From: Lactifluus volemus
Taxonomy: Eukaryota > Basidiomycota > Agaricomycetes > Russulales > Russulaceae
Length of the DNA stretch: 64,000 bases
Direction: 5' to 3'
NCBI GenBank assembly: GCA_022376515.1
Contig: WTXI01000059.1
Location: 124,001-188,000, forward strand
Positions within the stretch are counted from its first letter, which is position 1. Each line of letters begins with the position of its first letter. Below, piece by piece: positions 12,593 to 24,643 of the stretch. Below the pieces are notes generated by a model. That model was not told the DNA's origin. It ran no database searches and worked only from the letters and a program-made list of their open reading frames with translations. A program made the translations under genes and the position numbers.

Positions 12593-13072
12593 TGGAGAGA
12601 GATAATGAGGTTTTGAGCTGTGAAGATAGTTGAAAAAAAAAAAAAAAAAGAGGAAAGAGGTTAAGAATGCACCGCTGTGTTGTTAGACACAACCCGTACG
12701 TGCGAAGCCAAGCCAACGTGGGAAAGTTGGATCTGGTGATTTCATCATTTGTATTTCATTCACCAGTTTTAGCTTAAATTATCAAAAATACCAGATCGAC
12801 ATCTCGATGAGACCGTCGGGTCGCGGGTAGCGGGTCGCGGGTCGGTCGGGTCAAAAGCTCCAAAGTTCAAGCCGGTTAAGTTCCAAAAGAAAAAAGAGTC
12901 AGAGGTGACTCGATGTCACGTGGTTATGGCTGACCTGCCCTTAAGATAAAAAGGCTCCCAACCATCATCGATAATCAAATCTTTTTCGCGTTCACTCCCA
13001 TCATCCGACGGGTTCAAGAGGATCTACCTGTTTATTCATCCTCTAATCTTACCCCTATAAAACTCTTTCATC
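12593..13072. promoter_or_regulatory. divergent promoter region palI / EF2
   Basis: 480 bp between the palI and EF2 starts. It holds a poly-A run (about 12,632-12,648), a G+C-rich reiterated block made of GGGTCGCGGGT-like units (about 12,812-12,855), and a pyrimidine-rich leader before the EF2 start, as is common for highly expressed fungal genes. Confidence 0.4.
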
Positions 13073-16004
13073 ATGGTGTATGTTTTATTTATATACTCCT
13101 TTTTTTATCTCTTACTCACCCGCAACTTTTTTCAGTAAATTCACAGCCGGTCAGTGTTCATGCCATGTATGCGTAGTCTTCCCACTCTGATAACCTCCTT
13201 TTTTTCAGATCAAATGCGGGCTCTCATGGACAAGCCCACAAACATCCGTAACATGAGTGTCATCGCTCATGGTCCGTCGTTACTCGCCCCTTTGCTCGTG
13301 CTCAATCCTGACCCCTTTTCTAGTCGACCACGGAAAGTCCACTCTCACTGATTCGCTCGTCTCGAAAGCCGGCATCATCGCCGGTGCAAAGGCAGGCGAA
13401 ACACGATATACCGATACAAGAGAAGATGAAAAGGAGAGAGGCATCACTATCAAATCCACAGCCATATCAATGTACTTCGAAATCGACAAGGATGAGGTTA
13501 GCTCTATCAAGCAAAAAACTGAAGGTTCGTCTTCACTTATCTATTTTTTCTCACGTTATGTCCTGACATATTTTCATCGACTTCTTCAGGCAATGAATTC
13601 TTGATCAACCTGATCGATTCTCCTGGGCACGTCGACTTCTCATCGGAAGTCACAGCCGCTCTTCGCGTTACAGATGGCGCCCTCGTCGTCGTAGATTGCG
13701 TTGAGGGTGTCTGTGTCCAAACGGAGACTGTCCTTCGTCAGGCTCTTGGCGAGCGTATCAAGCCTGTCGTCATCATCAACAAGGTTGACCGTGCACTCCT
13801 TGAGCTTCAGGTATCCAAAGAAGATCTTTTCCAATCCTTCCTTCGTACCATCGAATCGGTCAACGTCATCATCTCCACCTATCATGATGACGCCCTTGGC
13901 GATGTACAAGTTTATCCCGACAAGGGTACCGTTGCTTTCGGTTCCGGTCTCCATGGCTGGGGCTTCACCCTTCGCCAATTCGCTTCCCGCTACGCTAAGA
14001 AGTTTGGTGCTGACAAAGACAAAATGATGGCTAGGCTTTGGGGCGACAACTTTTTCAACCCCGCAACAAAGAAATGGTCGACAAAACCTACCGATGCCGA
14101 TGGCAAGCCTCTCGAGCGTGCCTTTAATATGTTCGTTCTCGACCCCATCTTCAAGATTTTCGAATCGGTCATGAACTTCCAGAAGGACAAGATTGGCCCA
14201 ATGCTCGAAAAGCTCGACATCAAGCTCGCACAAGAAGAGCGTGACCAGGAGGGTAAACATCTTCTTAAAATCATCATGCGCAAGTTCCTTCCTGCTGGCG
14301 ACTCTCTCTTGGAGATGATTGTCATCAACCTCCCCTCACCTGCCACCGCCCAGCGCTACCGCGTTGAGACCCTTTATGAGGGTCCTATGGACGACGAGTC
14401 TGCAATCGGCATTCGAGACTGCGACCCCAAGGGCCCCCTTGTGCTGTACGTCTCCAAGATGGTACCAACATCTGATAAGGGTCGCTTCTATGCTTTCGGT
14501 CGTGTCTTCTCGGGTACCGTACGTTCAGGCCCAAAGATCCGCATCCAAGGTCCCAACTACGTTCCCGGGAAGAAAGAAGATCTGTTTGTCAAGTCGGTAC
14601 AACGCACTGTATTGATGATGGGTCGAACTGTCGAACCGATCGAGGACTGCCCTGCTGGAAACATCATCGGTCTCGTCGGCATCGACCAGTTCCTACTCAA
14701 AACTGGTACCCTGACGACGTCCGAAACGGCTCACAACATGAAGGTCATGAAGTTCTCCGTCTCGCCCGTCGTCCAGGTCGCTGTCGAGGTCAAGAATGCT
14801 GCCGACCTCCCGAAACTCGTTGAGGGCCTCAAGCGTCTATCAAAGTCTGATCCTTGTGTACAAGCATGGATTGCGGAGACTGGCGAGCACATCGTTGCTG
14901 GGGCTGGTGAGCTCCACCTAGAAATCTGCTTGAAGGTACGTGTCATTGCTCTAAGGTCGATATTCTTTGCCCAACAAGTACACCGTGAATCAGGACCTAC
15001 AAGAAGATCACGCTGGTGTGCCGCTCAAGATTTCAGATCCCGTCGTCGGTTATCGTGAGACTGTCAAAGCCGAGTCATCCATCGTGGCCCTCTCAAAGTC
15101 GCAAAACAAGCACAATCGACTGTACGTCAAGGCATTGCCACTTGAGGAAGAGCTTACACTCGCCATTGAAAACGGCAAGGTCTCTGCACGAGATGACTTC
15201 AAATTGCGTGCTCGTGTACTTGCGGACGAGTTCTCGTGGGATGTCACTGATGCGCGCAAGATCTGGTGCTTCGGCCCTGATACCACTGGTCCCAACTTGC
15301 TTGTTGACGTGACAAAGGGTGTACAGTACCTCAACGAAATCAAGGATTCCTGCGTGGCTGCGTTCCAGTGGGCAACCAAGGAGGGCGTCTGCGCTGAGGA
15401 AAACATGCGTGGCGTGCGAGTAAACGTCCTCGATGTTACGGTTCGTTCGCCTCTGGTTGCTGTTCTTGACCCTGTTTTAATCGTGTTGTCTTGCAGTTAC
15501 ATACCGATGCTATTCACCGTGGTGGAGGACAGATCATCCCGACATGTCGTCGTGTGACGTATGCTGCATGCTTACTGGCAACGCCAGGTATCCAGGAGCC
15601 CGTGTATCTCGTCGAGATCCAGTGCCCAGAGAACGCTATTGGTGGTATCTACTCGGTGTTGAACAAGCGGCGAGGACAAGTGTTTTCTGAGGAACGGCGT
15701 GTTGGTACGCCAATGTTCACTGTGAAGGCGTATCTGCCCGTCATGGAATCGTTTGGCTTCAACGGTGATCTCCGTCAAGCAACTGGTGGACAAGCGTTCC
15801 CTCAATCTGTGTTCGACCATTGGGAACTCATGAATGGTACGCCACTCGATAAGGGCAGCAAGCTCGAGGAGATGGTCAAGGCCATCCGTACCCGCAAGGG
15901 TCTCAAGGTATGGTAGCTCTTTCACTATTGACCATCTATATGCTGATCACTTTTATTTGTAGCCCGACATTCCCCCGCTCGACACATACTATGACAAGTT
16001 GTGA
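13073..16004 (+). CDS. EFT1: translation elongation factor 2 (EF-2)
   Basis: Ribosomal translocase, a cytosolic GTPase. Eight exons: 13073-13077 (5 nt), 13136-13149 (14 nt), 13209-13271, 13324-13524, 13590-14935, 14994-15440, 15497-15907, 15963-16004. They give exactly 842 aa, the length of yeast eEF2, with the usual start [14 protein letters not shown] and end PLDTYYDKL. GTPase motifs: AHVDHGKST (G1), [15 protein letters not shown] (G2), DSPGHVDF (G3), NKVDR (G4). The diphthamide loop reads [16 protein letters not shown], with the modified His intact; the Cys after PT is where many fungi have Ala or Met. Introns directly after codon two are a common fungal EF2 feature. The leader is CT-rich. 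Confidence 0.98.
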
Positions 16005-16264
16005 ACACATTGGTGGATGATGGAGTCGAGAAGCAGTAATTTCGAGATTGTCACGATCACTACCCCCATCGTCGTTAATCACGATCCTGTACTTTTTTTT
16101 TTTTGTATTTTCATATAGTGGAGTTTTGAAGTCATACCGCGTGAACGACATTCGTACCGGGACCGACACATCAGAACCGAGTCAAACCTAGTCATCTGGC
16201 GGCAGTCGTGCCTTATAATAAAAAAACCCCATCTCGCTCCCCAACGCTGGTCAACGTAGCGGCG

Positions 16265-17559
16265 ATGTCTCAACCCAACAAACCTGCAGAGTTTGATCTG
16301 ACTAGCAGCGAAGGTGTACTCGCTTATGTTGCCTCAACCCCCTTTGCGAGTGCACTTGCCGAGTCACTTTCTGGCGGGAACGCAAACTTTGTCTTTCGAC
16401 TACACCTCAACAAACCATACGAGGGACACCAAACACTTATTCTCAAGCACGCCCAACCTTATGTTGCAAGTATGCCTGACTTTCCACTACCACTTTCACG
16501 ACAGGTGCGTAAACCAAAAAAAAAAAGGACAATGGATCTTGACCACATCAGGATTTCGAAGTGGAAGCTCTACGCCGTGTGCGCACGTCGTTGTCGTCAG
16601 ACACGCACCGCGTCACCGTGCCTGCCGTGCACCTCTTTGACGCCACAGCACGCGCGATCATCATGGACGACGCCGGTGCACACGCCGTACCGCTCAAAGC
16701 CGCACTCCTCGCAGGACACAGTACCGTCGCCGCCGCCGCCGCTGCTATCGGTACGCGACTTGGCAAGTTCTTGCGCGCTCTGCATGATCAAGGCCGTGCG
16801 GACAGGAGTTTGCCTGGTGCGTTTGAGGGATGGACGTTTGCGCGTGAGGTGGCGGCATTTATTACGTATGGTCGGCTCGGTGATACGCTTCGCACGCCTG
16901 GACGTGCTGCCACGATCCGCGGCGCTGCTGATGCAGATGGCGGTGGTGGTGGTGGTGACGTGGGCATGACAGATGATGATCAACTCGTGTCTGTGCTGGG
17001 AGACGAGCCGCTTGGCGTGTCGGAGGATACGCTCCGTGTAGTAGAAGCATTGGCTGAGCTGCGCATGGCTCAAATCAGACGGGAATTGTGCGACGACGAC
17101 ACGCTCGTGATGGGCGATTTTTGGCCAGGGAACATACTCGTTTGCGACTCGGAGGACAAGGAGAATTCAGCGGTCGACGGTGGTCGACTGATGGTCGTCG
17201 ATTGGGAGATCGCAAGACCGGGATTGGCAGGGATGGACGTCGGCCAATTTTGCGCCGAGCTCGCGACCGTACGCCAGTTGCGACCTGAACGCGCAGAGGC
17301 GGCAGGCGAGATCTTGAAGCACTTTGTGCGCGCGTACTTTGCGGGTGAAGTCGGGTCCAGCGAGGTGGAGGAGACGCGGAGAGTGGCGTTGGGCCAGTTT
17401 GGGGTGCACCTTGCAGTTTGGACGCCGAGGACGGGGTGGAATGCAGGGGTGGAAGCGACACGGAAGGTGGTATTGAATGGCGTTGAGCGGCTTGTACAAG
17501 GCGCGGATGCACAGAGGATTTGGACTGACGAAGAACTAGTTCAGATTTTCATGTGTTGA
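16265..17559 (+). CDS. APH-fold small-molecule kinase
   Basis: Member of the aminoglycoside-phosphotransferase/choline-kinase-like fold; the substrate is unknown (such fungal proteins are often annotated as phosphotransferase-family enzymes). Exons 16265-16504 and 16552-17559 give 415 aa. Visible parts: a glycine-rich N-lobe (SLSGGNANFVFRL), a lysine in LILKHAQPY, the catalytic loop VMGDFWPGNILV and the metal motif VVDWEIARPG. The usual His of the HGD triplet is Met here, while the catalytic Asp and Asn remain. Residues about 196-240 form a Gly/Ala/Asp-rich insertion (GGGGGGD) likely to be a loop. The translation start at 16265 is the first ATG in frame. Not an antibiotic-resistance gene by context. 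Confidence 0.8.
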
Positions 17560-18144
17560 TCCTCTACAATAGTCACGCGTAGTTGGGAACTGAGAAGGGT
17601 GCCCACGAGAAAATCGGGGACACGTACTGGGAGCACAGGAAACAAAAAAATCAACAACTGGACGCTCATGTTGTACTTCTGTGCCACGAGAGGAGTTCTA
17701 TGATTTCTTCTATTGTTTGAGGGAGGGAAGGGGACATGGGGAAGATGAAAGTGAATAGGCAGGAAAGGATCGCACCCCTTTCAAGTTCCGACTTTCCACC
17801 ACTGGAAGGGAGGTCCCAGCATCTGGAATGATAATAGCGCGTCTGAGAATTGGGAGCAGCCTTCAAGTAGGGGAGAGCTCTTGAGAATATATAGTCTCAG
17901 TACTCGAAAATCCTGGCAATCGCAAGAACGGAGATGATATCTGCGTCAGGGTCGTCGAATACTTTAGTAGAGGACTGCTGAGGATGAAGTGAGACCACTT
18001 CAGAGTCTGGAGATACTGTGGCCATCGAGAACCCTGACAGCCAGGTTTGTGCGGAGTAACGCAGTGGCAACAACCGCTGCAAATGAAGGAGAAGAACGAG
18101 CCAGCCGCGTACGCGGAATACCTTACTACTGTGTGATAATTGAC

Positions 18145-18227
18145 TGTAGCTCTACACAAGCCTTCACAACTGTTGAAATGCCATATAACGTAGGCATATC
18201 AAAGGTGGTAAATGAGACTTGATGAGA
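18145..18227 (+). repeat. short dispersed repeat R, copy 1
   Basis: About 83 bp starting TGTAGCTCTACACAAGCC and containing CATATCAAAGGTGG. A second close copy lies at 29,146-29,230, and a partial one at 18,344-18,395. Both full copies flank a DUF2235 last exon, but in opposite relative orientation. Similarity was judged by eye, about 85%. Confidence 0.6.
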
Positions 18228-18255
18228 AGGGAGCTCCGACCATTGCTGACCATAC

Positions 18256-18350
18256 ATGCAGATCGAGTCCTTCCAGCTAATCCCTTGTTCCATAAAAGCG
18301 TTCGGATGTTCATGGAAAGAAGCCCATCCTATAAACACAAAGTGGCCTTC
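18256..18350 (+). pseudogene. relic of DUF2235 gene last exon
   Basis: Reads RVLPANPLFHKSVRMFMER on the plus strand. This matches the last exon of the hydrolase genes at 25.4 and 29.3 kb (RVLPANPLFHRSVQAFMEK there). The preceding intron end, with TTGCTGACCATACATG, is also kept, so this is a DNA-level remnant. It runs into a stop and no other exon is left. Confidence 0.7.
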
Positions 18351-18395
18351 ACAACTGTTGATACCATATAATGTACACACATCAAAGATGGTAGT
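18344..18395 (+). repeat. short dispersed repeat R, partial copy
   Basis: GGCCTTCACAACTGTTGATA followed by a CATATAATG...CATCAAAGATGG pattern repeats part of the element at 18,145-18,227 in the same orientation, so the DUF2235 relic is bracketed by direct repeats. Confidence 0.55.
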
Positions 18396-18697
18396 AGAAA
18401 TGTATCAAAAGTGCGATAGTCTTATTATAAAGGAGCTGCAGATCCCAAAACACATAAGAGTGCGAGATAGTGATAGAAAATCAAACACAAAAGCGTAAAG
18501 TAAGGAGTAAAAGAGACCAGAGAATTTACTGTAGTGAGAGAACGAAGACGGATACGGGACTGGGGTCTTGGGAGAGAAAGATGAAACGACGCGCGCGAAA
18601 GGCATGATTACAAGGACAGCGACAAGGCTGTCCTTACACTATTTGTGTTTTGAATTCAATGCTCATATACTAGACAGAATTCAACAACTCACAGACA

Positions 18698-21600
18698 TTA
18701 TGCACCATAATGCACATAATTTACCCATCGCTCCAAAGACGCTCCTTCTCTTCGCAGATTCTTTACTGCGTCCCGAAGTGCCCGAGCCGATCTCTCATGA
18801 TACGGTACCCCTGGTTCATCGCTCGACAGTATCGACTTATAGAAATCTTCAACTAGAAGTTGTCCATCTTTATCTGCCATTGCCCACATCGTCCCAACAA
18901 CGCTCCGGAACCCACAATACTGCATTGCCGCTGTAAGGTGGAGTACCTCGTCAGCGATGCTTTCCTCAGTCAACTCAGCTGTGTGACAAGCTGAAAGAAA
19001 AGCAAATTCAGCAGCGGGAAGTCGAGAGCGTGCAATGTCGAGTAGCGTAAGACGCTTGTCCCTATAGAGCCTGAACGATGCATCGAATGGTTTCCCAGGT
19101 TCTAGATTTCCATGGCACACGAAATGAGAGAACGGGTGATGCCCCAAACCCTCTACCACACTGGAAGGTGTCGCTTTCTTTGAGATAAGAGATGTGACTG
19201 TCACGGTTGTACTGAATCTTTGTATGGTCCATATCTCTGGGAATGCTTGAAGCAGAGATTCTGGTTGTGCGACAAGAAGTATTGAAGGTTTGTGTGGCGC
19301 TTCAACTTGTCCTCCGAGTCCGGGTTCAAGTTTGCGTGATGCTATGAGCGCGGATAGTGTTGGGGTGTATGAAATGATGTATAGGTCTGAAAAATAACGC
19401 TTGACCTTGCCAGCTGAAGGGATTGGCCCCATCGCGTGAAGAGGAAGATTGCAAAACACGGATGTGGGACACCACCAAACCCGGGATTGTTCTGGTATCT
19501 TCAATTTGCGGAACTCCTCGATGACTGGCTTGCCGACAAGTTCATAGAGACTCCCGAGTACGAAATGGAGAGTGCGCTGGTACTGCTTTGATTCAAGACG
19601 GTGACCCTTTCTGGTTTTCACCAGTCGGTCGCTCAAGTCGATTGCGCGATCGTAGAAATCATCGGTGGTAGTGATAAGTGAAGGAGGCGCATCGTGAAGA
19701 AGGATCAGTATGTCGGAGCGCCGCCTGCAATGATTAATCATGATGACTGGTCCGCGTAACGCAGCAGAGCGAAGAGCATCAAATGACGGAGACTTCAAGA
19801 AGTTCCCGAAGTCCGGTAAAGCTCGAATTTGTGAAATGAGCTCGTCGCGCTCCTCCAAAAGCTTCTGTTGCCTCACCACCAGACGACCAAATGGACCCAT
19901 TCTGCTGTGGCCCTCCACCTCAATCCTTCCATTTTGATTGTTCCATACGGCACCATGGACGTTGTGACTTGCTCCAGTTCCCTGTTGATCGCCACGAACT
20001 CCTCTGCCAAAGCCGAGTTGACCGCTTCGAGTTGACCGACTGAAGTGCGGAAACCACGCATCTCGGACCAGAGCAAGGCCCTCCCCCGCTCAGAGTCTCG
20101 ATCGCCTTATTGAGTTGACCTGTGTCGACCTGGTACGATGCATAGCTTGACGGCAGCTTCTCGTGGAACTCACGCATGGAAATAAGACGAAAATGTTGTG
20201 TTTCGAGTGTAGGTGCATATGAAAGTGAGTCTTGCATGAGCGAGAGGGCCTTCTCATACGCAGTTGTGACGGAAGGGTGCATGAAAGTATGTGCTATAGC
20301 TGCCCATTCGGAGCAAACCAGCAGTCGCATAGAATCCTTCAAAAGGTATTGGCATCATTTATGAGATCGGAATGTGATTGTATGATCTCATTCAAGTCTT
20401 CTCTGCGCTTCAGCAGCAGGAGGCGGAAAGTTAACGAGCGATTAAGAAAAGGGTAAGGAATTGCCGGTGATACACTGGGCCATGCATCTTGAGACCATCA
20501 CGAAGGACGGCAATTGACTCATTAAGGTGCTCGATTTTGTTGGTGCTCCAAATGCTACGAGGAGGACGTATCCCAGCATCGCAAATGCGAAATGTGCAAG
20601 GTATCCCTGACTTGGGCTTGGATCACGGCGAAGTGAAGCGACTAGGAGGCGGCAGTACTCGATTGCGCTCTCATCCTTCGATATTTGGCTGTTTATCCCT
20701 ATGCGGAAAGTGCTTGATAGTGCAACCTCCACTGCTCGCGGGGTATCGAAGAGGAATTTGGTTCGGTAAGAGAGGCGATCAGGGATGAAAAGTCGAAAGT
20801 GTCCAAACGGTTGTGAGACCCAAGCTGTTTCGTGTACCCACGGACACGTGACTGTGCGAGATCCGCCAATTCTGGGAAATCCAAAGTGGTCCGATGATTA
20901 AGAGGAATCGAGCCCATATAAGTGTGGATATGGGAAATCGCCTCCTCTAAGTGCTCTGGTTTTCCATATGTGTAGTATCTGTGATAAGAAGAGTCTGCGA
21001 TCGCCTTTAAACTTCTTTGGTGTAAGACACGTATGTCTTCGGGGTAATCAGAACTTGATGGAGAAATTAGCACGATTCTGCCCAAGATGGCCACTGCCTC
21101 TTCGTAATCAACCATCATAAAAGCTCTGGAGAAGCGCAAGGCTAGGGAATTGCCAAGCATAAAAGAAAGGTGGGGGGAAGACGGGAAACGAGCATTTGCT
21201 TCCCGGAGGCATTCAATCACTTGGTCTAGAAGTTCTCCCGCTATACCATAAACAGCGGTAATGACTTTGGTCAAGGCCTCAAAGGGGAGGACTGGTGGTC
21301 CTTCTGATGTGAGGAATTCGCGGCAGAGAATTGTCATCTCCTTGATATTCTCCACGACGTTGTTTGACATCGACCCCTCCCGCTCAGAGCCTGCTAATGC
21401 CAACACAAGAAATGTTGTTACGTTTTTGCGTTGCCGGGCTTGAAGCTGTTGGCCTCTGAGATATCTAAGATATTTGATACAATACTTGATATCGTCTGGC
21501 TGCTCAAAGTTAGACCAGCGCAAATAAAGGACCTGCGTGAGCGGAATGAGAGGCAGAGCAGCATTTGGTACGAGTCCAGTCCTCGAAGGTAGGAGTAGTG

Positions 21601-21888
21601 CTTCCGTAAGGTGAAGTATTGCTTGGTCCAGCTGATTGCGCGAAGCCGAGATTCTGAAGTGCGTGGACCTCAGCCCTGCCAAGCACATGAGCTCTCTGGC
21701 GCGCTGAGGATGAAATCGAGGCCAGGACGAAAGAATATTTTGATGAATATCAATACGATGCTCGATCTCAGAAAGAGAGCCTGTAAAGGTGAATATAAGA
21801 CACTCTTATAGGCGAAATAAAATCGACACCATGACTTACGTTTCTCGGTGTTTGTTTCGTCGATGCCGGAGATTACAGTGTAGGCCAT
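18698..21888 (-). pseudogene. TPR-CHAT protease gene with several frameshifts
   Basis: The family has an N-terminal array of tetratricopeptide-like helices and a C-terminal CHAT (caspase-like) protease; in basidiomycetes it is large and lineage-specific, with suspected roles in self/non-self or death signalling. The first exon (21888 down) begins MAYTVISGIDETNTEKR and joins through a 60-nt intron to SLSEIEHRIDIHQNIL. The helical region then needs frame changes near 20,790, 20,550, 20,440, 20,345, 20,094 and 19,915 to keep homology, for example AIETL to ERGRALLWSEM. The last 406 codons (19,918-18,698) are open and carry the CHAT dyad: His in SHFVCHGN and Cys in FLSACHTAE. Introns cannot explain all breaks. 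The neighbouring core genes show at most one or two uncertain frame breaks (near 44,300 and 53,390), so gross sequence error is unlikely. Confidence 0.75.
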
Positions 21889-23403
21889 AAGTGGTCAGAA
21901 AACAACTTCAATTTGAGCTGGGAAGGAAGATATTTGAGTTAGCGACGGAAGCTGTGCGCACGACATGCACGATATTTAAATGCTAGACAACCCACACGTT
22001 GAACATGCAACTGTAACAAGCTCCATCAGTAGGCGCCCTGCAGGACACCGCGTTGTAAAGTCGCCTCGCCACTTAGACGCATAGCAGAACGCCACATCCC
22101 CACGTTTTTCCACTCGCTTTTCTACCACCCGTCTCACCTCCCCTGTATATATAGCCATAGATTTCTCCCTCTCAAGTCATCAGTATCGTGTTCTCTCTCT
22201 AAATTCCTGTGTGATCGCTAAAACCTCTGAGGCTCTCAGTGTTCACCTCTACGTTTTCTTCGCGTTAGGACTAAGCGTTCGAGTTCCTGTCTCTCCTCCC
22301 TCCTCACATTCCTCACCTCTCTACTCTTTCACTCGGGATGACAAGTCTCATAGCCGACACACAGCGCGTCGCACATAGAGCTGGCAGGTCTAGCCAGAAG
22401 ATGTTGACATAGAACCGATTCTCTAGTGGTGAAACACTATTGTAAGTCGTCCGGAGTGATGCGTATAATCCAAAGTCGCTGAGGACATAAGGGCATGGAA
22501 TGATAGGCGAAAATCTTGAATCACGGCGAAGTGAAGCGGCTACTAAGCTATACACAAAGAAGTTAGCGTGAAAGTTAGGAAATCCGAAAGTAATAACGAT
22601 CTGCAAGTGTACAGTATAGCTCCCTGTGGGTTCATTACGAATCCATACTGGGCATTGGACAAGCTAGATGGAGAATGAGATGGTTACCATGCAGGACTTG
22701 AGAGGATATACTTGTAAAGTAGCTTACACTCTTTATTCGGGACATCTTGGTTTGTATCATGCGACTCCCTGAGCTTGCCTTAGGTGAAAGAGAAAGGCTG
22801 AGGAGATGATGGACTCGGACTCGGAGGCGGACTTTGCCGCCCACTTTTAGAGTTTGTTCATTTCAAGTTGAAGGACGCGTTTGTAGGTTGGTATACAGCG
22901 CGGCATGGGGTATCTTTCATAAGAAAACCACCACTGGCTCTGTGGGCTCAGTGAGGACAGGCCCGACCAGCTGTTCCATTTGTTGTCAGCCCATTTCGAG
23001 TTGTAATAATCCGAGTCACGGAGTCGGTCGGCCCACTTTCAATCGCGAAAATCTCAATCCCGTACATATCATACACAGATTTCTCTTTTCATCAGAAAAG
23101 TCTCAATAGACAAGGTTTGGCGAAAAGAAAAAGGTAGGGTTCGGCGCCTCCTTTAGCTCCATCGTTCCGTATCCAGCCCATTACCGGCGCTTATTCGGAG
23201 CGTGATTTGCATTATCTTGCTTTGTTCATTGTACGAAGGTTGGGCGTTTATCTGGGCTCTAACTAACCCGCGAATACGTACTTGGCTAGCCATGTCGCCA
23301 TCCGTGCCTCGTGGGACGTTACGGAAACCCCAAGAACTCTAATATTGAATTGATAGGCGCTGCCGCCAGGGTTCCTCGCCCTGGGTCCAAGGGAGTCTTA
23401 GGG
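21889..23403. other. island spacer with possible TPR relic
   Basis: The first 400 bases are pyrimidine-rich, TCTC-type promoter-like sequence upstream of the TPR-CHAT gene. On the minus strand, about 22,470-22,570 reads SLVAASLRRDSRFSP and VLSDFGLYASLRTT, which resembles a TPR unit of CHAT proteins (compare LVASLRRDPSPSQ at 20.6 kb), without an intact frame around it. The remainder holds nothing I can identify. Confidence 0.35.
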
Positions 23404-24108
23404 AGGGCTGGGCGTTGTGTTGTCTAAGGGCACAGTGGCACTTAGAGCTGATGGATGTTCGTCATATCACATACAGAACATCATGATTTGGCGACGTCCA
23501 CCGCAGCACCGGCGGAGAGCCGAGCGTGTGTCTTGGTCTCATTTCGCTTCTCTGGGCTCATTCATTTGCAAAGCGCAGGGAGGGGAAGTTCTCGAACTGG
23601 TCTGGACCGCCAAGGCCACCTCTTCAGTTTAGAGACGTTCTCGACGCAAACTTTGTGTTCCTAGTTCGTTTTTATACAGATACGTGGGTTCCCATACAGC
23701 AACTTACTTCCATTCCTTCGCAAATAAAGTTTTGTCCACACCCCGAACGCATTCTTCGTTGACACCACACGCACCGTGACGAATCTGTCTCATTTCCGAA
23801 TTTCGGCAGTCTGGTGAGACCAAGTTACGGCAGAGCCAATTTGAACCCCATGCGTGGAACTGGTGTAAATACACAGTGACATGGCACGCCTGAGCATCTC
23901 AGGAACGCGGAGACTCACATCACATGCACTGGCACCAGCTTGCTCAAGGGCTAGGTACAGTATGCCAGCGAAAGCCTTGGACTAGTTGAGTTGGTGGTTA
24001 TAGTTGGTTCCGAGCGTCAGAAGATAGTATCCGTGAGGGTCATACTTGTTAATCAGCCTCCTTCCCTTTTGAACACTACCAACATGAGTTCAGTTATACC
24101 CTGCCAGC
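23404..24108. repeat. long direct repeat X, left copy
   Basis: About 0.7 kb matching 31,512-32,222 in the same orientation, with small indels. Shared landmarks include GGCTGGGCGTTGTGTTGTCT, TTTGGCGACGTCCACCG, ATTTCGCTTCTCTGGGCTCA and GACATGGCACGCCTGA. The right copy lies upstream of the DUF2235 gene B, so this copy marks the former upstream flank of a lost gene copy. No coding sequence is evident. Confidence 0.75.
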
Positions 24109-24327
24109 GCTCATGGAGGCTCGAGGATTGAGGGGCCTATAGAGTACTAAAGAATGTATATAAGGCCCTAATGGCCAGACAAATGAATGTACTAAGATGG
24201 AATGGACTTGAGATAGACCAATGTGTATCCTACTAGCCTAAGTGCTAAATTAGTCTGGTTAACATATCATGGTCGTCATCGCGTTGTGATCCCAATCTCA
24301 ATACTTTGGCCTGTAGTCTGGGTATTG

Positions 24328-24399
24328 TTGGTGATAAATTGAAGCCGTATGATGAAATATGGTATATTATTTCATCACACGACTTCAATTTATCACCAA
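24328..24399. repeat. inverted repeat, 32-bp arms, 8-bp loop
   Basis: The arm 24,328-24,359 (TTGGTGATAAATTGAAGCCG...) pairs with 24,368-24,399 with two mismatches around an 8-base loop. It lies exactly where homology to the DUF2235 unit breaks off. It could be a small hairpin element or a fold-back left by repair; no transposase is near. Confidence 0.8.
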
Positions 24400-24404
24400 A
24401 AGAA

Positions 24405-24643
24405 CAACTCAAAAACCTTGGATAACATCCTAGCAAGGGCTTGGGCGAGATATGTGCCACAAAGAGATTCTTGCGCCGAAGTGCAACAGGGTAAGGAAAG
24501 TACCAAATAAACACATTTTGTCCCCAGTGTTGTACCTTTGCACAAGGAACTCGTAACCGTCAAACAGGTGCAGAGAAAGGAGGCAAGAGAAGGCTTTGTT
24601 CAAAGCATAAGACCAGTGTGCGGGAATTGCGTGGATTTTGCAT
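24405..24643 (-). pseudogene. truncated DUF2235 gene relic (copy 0)
   Basis: Starts like the intact copies (MQNPRNSRTLVLCF), then jumps straight into the middle of exon 3 (LLSLHLFDGYEFLV in another frame), with loss of exon 2, and breaks off at the hairpin. The reading frame stops after about 27 codons. Its upstream flank (24,644-25,420) still matches the flank of copy B. Confidence 0.8.

Larger units (their letters stand above)
17560..18697. other. left edge of accessory island, relics only
   Basis: No intact gene. It holds two copies of a short repeat (18,145-18,227 and, partly, 18,344-18,395) around a relic of the last exon of a DUF2235 gene (18,256-18,350), then AT-rich sequence up to the TPR-CHAT pseudogene. 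Confidence 0.5.

Noticed and set aside
16208..16264. Upstream GTG-initiated extension of the APH-like kinase
   Set aside because: No ATG in that stretch; eukaryotic initiation at 16,265 fits better.
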